From: CAYRVX01 sp964642165 | GTDB lineage: Bacteria > Planctomycetota > Phycisphaerae > SM23-33 | Direction: 5' to 3' | Assembly (NCBI GenBank): GCA_964642165.1 | Contig: CAZXOC010000061.1 | Span: forward strand, 1-30,020 | Length of the DNA stretch: 30,020 nt | In this document: one piece after another, positions 25,795 to 30,020 of the stretch | How the letters are laid out: each line of letters begins with the position of its first letter | Position numbering within the stretch: position 1 is the first letter of the stretch | Translations under genes and position numbers: made by a program | The notes under the pieces: model-generated | What the model saw: only the letters and a program-made list of their open reading frames with translations | Told to the model about the DNA's origin: nothing | Databases searched by the model: none

Positions 25795-25814
25795 CCGGCG
25801 GCGCGAGCCGCCGG
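25795..25814. repeat. Perfect hairpin with GCGA tetraloop
   Basis: CCGGCGGC-GCGA-GCCGCCGG: 8-bp stem, GNRA-type loop, inside the inverted-repeat-bounded block. Confidence 0.8.
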
Positions 25815-25915
25815 ACGCCGGGCGGCAGCGGTCGAGCCCCGATGGGGCGACAGGACCTCTCGCAGTGCACGTTCCTTCCACCCCGCTGGGGCTGGGGCCT
25901 TGTTGGCGCCGTGTC

Positions 25916-25935
25916 CCGTGGGCTCACGCCCACGG
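25916..25935. repeat. Perfect hairpin CCGTGGGC/GCCCACGG
   Basis: CCGTGGGC-TCAC-GCCCACGG: 8-bp stem, 4-nt loop. From memory, this palindrome resembles short dispersed repeats common in Planctomycetota genomes; that recollection has not been checked here. Confidence 0.8.
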
Positions 25936-25950
25936 CTGGATCCTCCCGCC

Positions 25951-26022
25951 CTTCCAGGGCGGACCAACGCTGCCTCGTCCGGGCTGACGAATGCCGTATC
26001 TCCCGGGCTCAACAGCGCCGAC
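25951..26022 (+). repeat. Three degenerate 24-bp tandem repeats
   Basis: Units start at 25951, 25975 and 25999. Shared positions follow the pattern YCCNGGGCKSAC then AAYGC or ACAGCGCC. The first unit shares its start with the 25946-25962 hairpin. A matching 8-residue periodicity appears in one frame, but that frame has no start signal. Confidence 0.6.
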
Positions 26023-26074
26023 CCCGCGCCTGCCCGCCGTACGAGCATTCCTGCAGACAAGGTAGGCGCTCCGC

Positions 26075-28303
26075 ATGATGGCCTATCTGACACGCCGGCT
26101 GCTGTACTCGGTACCGGTGGTGATCGGCGTGGTGTTCCTCACGTTCGTGTTGTTCTTCTACGTCAACACGCCCGAGCAGATGGCCCGGCGCTCGCTGGGC
26201 ATGAAGGCCAACGAGGAGAAGGTGGCGCGGTGGGTTCGCGCCCGGGGCTACGACGTGCCGCTGTTCTGGAACGGCGCGCACGGCGGCGCCCGCCGCGTCA
26301 CGGAGACGCTGCTGTACCGCAAGTGCGTCCGCGTGCTGGCGTTCGACCTGGGACGGTCGGACGAGACGCACAGCGACATCGCCGGCGAGATCCGCCGCCG
26401 GATGGGCCCGAGCCTGGCGTTCGCCGTGCCGACCTTCCTGGTCGGCCTGTGCGTCAACATCACGCTGAGCCTCATCATCGCCGTCTGCCGCGGCACGTAC
26501 CTCGACCGCGCCGCCACGGTCACCTGCGTGCTGATGATGTCCATCTCCGTGCTGTTCTACATCATTCTCGGCCAGTTCATCTTCGCCAAGTGGCTCCGGC
26601 TGGTGCCGATCTCCGGCTTCGGCTGGGAGGGCAACACCGCGAAGTTCGTTCTCCTGCCCGTGCTGATCGGCGTGATCGGCGGGATCGGGGGGGGCGTGCG
26701 GTTCTACCGCACCGTGATGCTGGAGGAGACCGGCAGGGACTACGTCCGCACCGCCCGCGCCAAGGGCCTCGGCGAGGGCGTGGTGCTGTTCAGGCACGTG
26801 CTCAAGAACGCCATGGTCCCCATCCTCACCAACGCGGCCATGGCCATTCCCTTCCTGTTCCTGGGCAGCCTCGTGATGGAGTCCTTCTTCTCCATCCCGG
26901 GCCTGGGCAGCATGACGATCACGGCCATCCACGCCAAGGACTACGCCGTCATCCGCTCGATGACGTTCGTCGGGAGCCTGCTGTACGTGACGGGCCTGCT
27001 GCTGGTCGACGTGAGCTACACGCTGGTCGACCCGCGGATCACGCTGGGAGCCGGCGGCGGGCGGTCGCTGTACGGGCGCATGGGCTGGCGCGACGGGGTG
27101 GTGGCCCTGCTGGCCGTTGCCGTTCTGGGGCTCCTCGCGGCGGCCGGCGGGTGGGCGCTGTCCCGCCTGGGGCGGCTGGACTGGCGCGTCCCGCCGGCGG
27201 GCAACCTGAGCGCGGTCCTGGTCCTGGGGGGCCTGGCGGGCTTCCTCTGGCACGCCCGTCGGACCGACCTGTGGCGGCGGGCCTGGCGGCAGGTCCGGGG
27301 GAATCGACTGGCCATGGTCAGCCTGATCGTCCTGGCCCTGTACTTCGGGGTCGGCATGCTGGACAGCATCTCGTGGCGTGACGTGGAGCCGTCGCCCCCG
27401 GCCGCCGTCCGGGACGGGCCCGTCCCGGTCGTTTTCGGCGAGCCGCGAACCATCCTCGACCGCCTGTGCGGCCCGATCGCCGACGACCAGGAGAAGACGT
27501 ACTCGGCGCCCCTGGCCGAGCGCCAGCTCACCAGCGAGACGCTCACCGAGAACGTCGACGGGAAGATCGTCAAGCGGCGTGTCCACCCGAGGCTGCGGCG
27601 CCCCGGCTCCCACCTGCTCGGCACGGACAAGACCGGGCGAGACGTGCTGTACCTGACGCTCAAGAGCATCCGCACGGGCCTGGTGATCGGGGGGCTGACC
27701 ACGCTGATCGCCGTTCCCTTCGCGATCTGCCTGGGCGTGATCGCGGGGTTCTTCGGCGGGTGGATCGACGACGTCATCCAGTACGTCTACTCCACGCTCG
27801 CCTCCATCCCCTGGGTGCTGCTGGTCACCTGCTTCATGATGGTCTACGGGCAGGGCATCGTGCAGTTGTGCATCGTGATGGGCATCACCGGCTGGGTGGG
27901 CCTGTGCCGCCTCCTGCGAGGCGAGACGCTCAAGCTCCGCGAGCGGGAATACGTCCAGGCCGCCCTCGCCCTGGGCGTATCGAAGTTCCGCGTCCTCCGC
28001 AGGCACGTCGTGCCCAACCTGATGCACCTCGTGCTGATCAGCGTCGTGCTGCGCTTCAGCGGGCTCGTCCTGGCCGAGGCCGTCCTCAGCTACATCGGCG
28101 TCGGCGTGGGCCCCGAGACGGCCAGTTGGGGCACGATGATCAACCACGCGCGGAGCGAGTTCGGCCGCGAGCCGATGGTCTGGTGGACGCTGGCGGCGGC
28201 GTTCACGGCGATGGTCGGCCTGGTCCTGCCGGCGAACCTGTTCGGCGACGCCCTCCGCGACGCCCTGGACCCGACCCTTCGGGTCCGAGGGGCGGGAGAG
28301 TGA
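26075..28303 (+). CDS. Fused DppB-DppC peptide ABC transporter permease
   Basis: One uninterrupted 742-aa frame; the ATG at 26075 (a second ATG follows at 26078) has AAGGTAGG upstream. Residues 1-325 are a DppB-type permease: TRRLLYSVPVVIGVVFLTF, NTPEQMARRSLG, and the EAA cytoplasmic loop near 222-245 (DYVRTARAKGLGEG), ending SYTLVDPRITLG. A linker with two extra hydrophobic segments (about 338-390) joins a DppC-type permease (about 400-742): NRLAMVSLIVLAL, HLLGTDKTGRDVLY, and EAA loop near 625-650 (EYVQAALALGVSKFRVL). Normally these are two separate proteins. Fusion would fix a one-to-one heterodimer in the membrane. No ATPase gene follows, so the motor must be encoded elsewhere. A run of eight G at 26687-26694 lies in the first half. 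Confidence 0.9.
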   Translation: MMAYLTRRLLYSVPVVIGVVFLTFVLFFYVNTPEQMARRSLGMKANEEKVARWVRARGYDVPLFWNGAHGGARRVTETLLYRKCVRVLAFDLGRSDETHSDIAGEIRRRMGPSLAFAVPTFLVGLCVNITLSLIIAVCRGTYLDRAATVTCVLMMSISVLFYIILGQFIFAKWLRLVPISGFGWEGNTAKFVLLPVLIGVIGGIGGGVRFYRTVMLEETGRDYVRTARAKGLGEGVVLFRHVLKNAMVPILTNAAMAIPFLFLGSLVMESFFSIPGLGSMTITAIHAKDYAVIRSMTFVGSLLYVTGLLLVDVSYTLVDPRITLGAGGGRSLYGRMGWRDGVVALLAVAVLGLLAAAGGWALSRLGRLDWRVPPAGNLSAVLVLGGLAGFLWHARRTDLWRRAWRQVRGNRLAMVSLIVLALYFGVGMLDSISWRDVEPSPPAAVRDGPVPVVFGEPRTILDRLCGPIADDQEKTYSAPLAERQLTSETLTENVDGKIVKRRVHPRLRRPGSHLLGTDKTGRDVLYLTLKSIRTGLVIGGLTTLIAVPFAICLGVIAGFFGGWIDDVIQYVYSTLASIPWVLLVTCFMMVYGQGIVQLCIVMGITGWVGLCRLLRGETLKLREREYVQAALALGVSKFRVLRRHVVPNLMHLVLISVVLRFSGLVLAEAVLSYIGVGVGPETASWGTMINHARSEFGREPMVWWTLAAAFTAMVGLVLPANLFGDALRDALDPTLRVRGAGE

Positions 28304-28653
28304 CTCCGACGATGGATGCGGCGCGCAGCGACTGGCGGAGGTTCCAAGGGGGCAGAGAGGCTGATTGACGCCTCCCTCACAAGGCCGGGCCCACGCGGCC
28401 GCAGAGCCCCGCGAACGGGCGAAGCGGCCGCGGAATCCCCGCGGCGGCATCCGCCCCCCTCATCCCCCGGCGCCACCTCCCGGCGCCAGCCCACCGACCC
28501 AGCCCCCCACCGCGCGGCGCCGCGCCATAGGTAGGCTCCTTCCTGAGGGTCCTATCTTGCCCTCTCGGCACGCCCACCGTTCGTGGGGAAGCCCACCAGC
28601 CTGACCCCTGGTACCATTCCCGAGTTGCCAATAGCCGAGCCCGCCGGCCTCCC
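28304..28653. other. Convergent intergenic region with palindromes, no gene seen
   Basis: These 350 bp separate the permease (plus) and the GH43-like gene (minus). GCGGCCGC occurs twice (28395-28402 and 28424-28431), able to pair across 21 nt. GGCGCC, 7 nt, GGCGCC lies at 28469-28487, and a perfect 14-nt palindrome GCGCGGC/GCCGCGC at 28512-28525. These could end both transcripts. Open frames here are short and Pro/Arg/Gly-rich. Confidence 0.5.
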
Positions 28654-29757
28654 TCAGGGCTTGCGGGCCGGCTTCGCCAGCGGCTTGCTCGTGATCAGGC
28701 CGATGCCGCGACCCTCCGGGCCGCAAGCGCAGTAGTGCATGTAGAACGTCTCGTTCGCGCCGTTCCACGCCAGCGAGATCTTGTGGGCGTACTTCTTGTC
28801 GAGTCCGCTGGGGTTGCCGCCGGCCTTGTAGAGCGGCTCGCCGTGCGCAAACCAGTGCACCAGGTCGCGCGAGAAGGCGATCATGATGTGGGCGCCGCCG
28901 CGGCCGACGCCGAAGTAGAACATCGTCCAGTGGTCGCCGTCGCGGAACACCTTGGGGTCGGAGCAGAACTTCTCATCGTAGCCGCCCTTGCGAACGCGGA
29001 GGACCGGGTTGGCCGGGTACCGCATCCAGTTCAGCAGGTCGGTGGAGAAGGCCAGGCCGGTCTGTTCCGTGCCGCCCCGGGCGGCGTTGTAGAAGTTGAA
29101 GAACCGCCCACGGTGCTCGACCAGCCACGGCTGGTAGACGCAGTCCTTCTCCCAGGTCCCGCAGTCGGAATCCTGGACCGCCAGGATCGGCGCGTTCTTG
29201 GCCCGCCGCCACGTCAGGCCGTCGTCGCTGACCGCCGCGCCCTCGTAGCCCGGCCGAAGCTCATAGCCGCCCTGGCGCGGGTAGCAGCCGTAGAGCGACC
29301 AGAACCGCCCCTCCCGCTTCTTCAGAAGCCGCGGGGCCTTGATGTCGTAGGACTCGTACAGATACGCCCCCAGCACGCGCCCGCCGTGGTCGAACTCGCC
29401 CTTGGGGCCGTAGCCCATGGCCAGCCGCACCTTGCCCCAGCGCACCAGGTCGTCGCTCTCGGCCACGAAGGAGTTGTAGCCCTTGCCGTCGAAGGCGATG
29501 AAGCTCATGAACCACTTCTTCGGCCGGCCGGGCAATTGGTAGACGCACGGGACGTCCGTGTTGTGGAACTGCTCGTGGCCGGGAATGTCCGGCTTGGCGG
29601 GGATGACGTGCTCGGCCTGGTAGTGCCACCCGCGATAGGGAGCGGACCACTTGTCCAGCGTTCGTTGGTCCATGTCCGGTGTCCTCGTCCTCTCGGCCGC
29701 GTGCAGCAGGCCCAGCGGAGCCAGCAGCAAGGCCGTGATGATTGCGTGGCGTTTCAT
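28654..29757 (-). CDS. Secreted five-bladed beta-propeller glycosidase-like protein (GH43/GH130-like)
   Basis: The gene encodes 367 aa; the ATG at 29757 follows TAAGGGA and opens a signal peptide (MKRHAIITALLLAPLGLLHA). Repeating blades have the furanosidase-superfamily look: KKWFMSFIAFDGKGYNSF, ESDDLVRWGKV, GRFWSLYGCY, VSDDGLTWRRA, YQPWLVEHRGRFFNFYN, FSTDLLNWMRYP, SDPKVFRDGDHWTMFYFG (around residue 265) and FSRDLVHWF. The SDD.L.W and SDP.V strands are typical of GH43, GH117 and GH130 propellers; I cannot choose among them. It lies 85 bp downstream of a GH95-like gene on the same strand, so the two probably form an operon for degrading a fucose- or arabinose-containing glycan. No clear lipobox is present. 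Confidence 0.8.
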   Translation of the reverse strand: MKRHAIITALLLAPLGLLHAAERTRTPDMDQRTLDKWSAPYRGWHYQAEHVIPAKPDIPGHEQFHNTDVPCVYQLPGRPKKWFMSFIAFDGKGYNSFVAESDDLVRWGKVRLAMGYGPKGEFDHGGRVLGAYLYESYDIKAPRLLKKREGRFWSLYGCYPRQGGYELRPGYEGAAVSDDGLTWRRAKNAPILAVQDSDCGTWEKDCVYQPWLVEHRGRFFNFYNAARGGTEQTGLAFSTDLLNWMRYPANPVLRVRKGGYDEKFCSDPKVFRDGDHWTMFYFGVGRGGAHIMIAFSRDLVHWFAHGEPLYKAGGNPSGLDKKYAHKISLAWNGANETFYMHYCACGPEGRGIGLITSKPLAKPARKP

Positions 29758-29842
29758 GCGTGGTTTCCCTTACCGCCGGGCCGCGGCGCCTGCCCGAGGG
29801 CCGGGGGCCCCGGGCGCCGGTGTCCCCTTTCCGGCGGGGACC

Positions 29843-30020
29843 TCAGTGGCCGAGATTCCCGTCAAGACGGGCGGCCTCTCCGGGCTTGAGCGTCAACTCC
29901 GTGACCTGCGCCCCATACCGCACCTTGCACGTCCCGGGCCTGCTGCTGCGAAGGGCGGCGGCCGTGAGCTTGCCGCCTTTCCACTGGATGTCCACCTCGA
30001 ACCCGCCGCGGGCGCGGAGG
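29843..30020 (-). CDS. C-terminal end of a GH95-like alpha-L-fucosidase, 5' part outside window
   Basis: Only the last 59 codons are visible, ending with TGA at 29843. They read LRARGGFEVDIQWKGGKL, then a beta-strand pair (CKVRYGAQ, TELTLKPGEAARL). This RGGFEVDIxWxxGKL pattern is the closing beta-sandwich of GH95 enzymes and some related GH65-type proteins. GH95 members remove alpha-1,2-linked fucose (or galactose) from glycans. The gene is upstream of the GH43-like gene on the same strand, so its promoter lies outside the window. The evidence rests on a short segment, so family confidence is moderate. Confidence 0.65.
   Translation of the reverse strand, partial: LRARGGFEVDIQWKGGKLTAAALRSSRPGTCKVRYGAQVTELTLKPGEAARLDGNLGH

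Larger units (their letters stand above)
25689..26067. mobile_element. MITE-like or mosaic repeat block with imperfect terminal inverted repeats
   Basis: The 381-bp gap between the binding-protein and permease genes is bounded by inverted arms. The left arm contains CTATCTGCAGGAATGGCTC (25695-25713) and the right arm GAGCATTCCTGCAGACAAG (26043-26061). They share an exact 12-bp core, TCTGCAGGAATG, and an outer GCCTA/TAGGC (25689-25693 and 26063-26067). Inside are hairpins at 25795-25814, 25836-25848, 25916-25935 and 25946-25962, and three degenerate 24-bp tandem repeats at 25951-26022. No transposase frame is present. The left arm includes the upstream stop codon and the right arm overlaps the ribosome site of the permease. 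Mobility is inference; the structure is directly seen. Confidence 0.6.

Noticed and set aside
25695..26093. Several short frames inside the inverted-repeat block
   Set aside because: They read through hairpins, lack ribosome sites and have low-complexity composition; the block looks non-coding.
26009..28450. 813-codon minus-strand open frame opposite the fused permease
   Set aside because: It is an antisense shadow, very rich in His, Gln, Asp and Pro, with no ribosome site or known motif.
28460..28528. 22-codon minus-strand frame with a good GGAAGGAG ribosome site
   Set aside because: The product is only Gly/Arg-rich residues and the region is full of palindromes; a real peptide cannot be supported from sequence alone.
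1..30020. CRISPR arrays, tRNA or rRNA genes, integrases, transposases, toxin-antitoxin or restriction genes
   Set aside because: Looked for and not seen; no regularly spaced identical repeats, no cloverleaf with a T-loop consensus, and no matching protein motifs.

Overview
The window is one continuous, very GC-rich, gene-dense bacterial stretch. Its gene types suggest Planctomycetota or a related lineage of the PVC/Hydrogenedentota kind: EF-hand plus esterase, FG-GAP/VCBS with an ASPIC/UnbV tail, ceramidase-like with a LamG tail, SGNH with TPR, Tat-exported aldo/keto-reductase-like barrel, coiled-coil/winged-helix protein, and methyltransferase with a regulatory domain. This assignment is an inference from family content; no rRNA or other phylogenetic marker is present. 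Most products carry a signal peptide, lipobox or Tat signal, so the region mainly encodes a secreted or cell-envelope programme.

Layout. (1) Positions 1-5532, minus strand: a four-gene operon read from right to left. It encodes a putative lipoprotein beta-propeller, a secreted transglutaminase-like protein with a C-terminal beta-sandwich, an amidohydrolase_2 enzyme, and a Kelch protein that runs off the window edge. (2) 5612-8872, plus: a divergent 1086-aa secreted clan GH-A glycoside hydrolase. (3) 9006-12136, minus: a translationally coupled pair, an SGNH hydrolase with TPR followed by a GH28-like beta-helix protein. (4) 12304-15502, plus: a Tat-exported aldo/keto-reductase-like protein and a ceramidase-like/LamG protein. 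A broken C-terminal piece of a uroporphyrinogen-decarboxylase-type methyltransferase follows directly. (5) 15853-19338, plus: a small LTXXQ-like exported protein, an EF-hand esterase, and a VCBS/ASPIC-UnbV protein. (6) 19372-20958, minus: a GH51-type alpha-L-arabinofuranosidase. (7) 21340-28303, plus: a coiled-coil/winged-helix protein, a SAM methyltransferase with a regulatory domain, a peptide-type ABC substrate-binding lipoprotein, and a fused DppB-DppC permease. (8) 28654-30020, minus: a GH43/GH130-like five-bladed propeller and the C-terminal end of a GH95-like alpha-fucosidase.

How the genes may work together. The carbohydrate-active genes (GH-A, GH28-like, GH51, GH43-like, GH95-like, and SGNH and BD-FAE-type esterases) fit extracellular breakdown of a branched, possibly acetylated, pectin- or fucan-like polysaccharide. 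No SusC/SusD pair, sugar ABC transporter, sensor or sulfatase lies in the window. The peptide/nickel-type ABC system has its binding protein and both permease halves but no ATPase here. Its two genes are separated by a roughly 380-bp non-coding block with imperfect terminal inverted repeats, several perfect hairpins and three degenerate 24-bp tandem repeats. That block is the least conventional structure in the window. No tRNA, rRNA, CRISPR array, integrase or transposase gene was seen.
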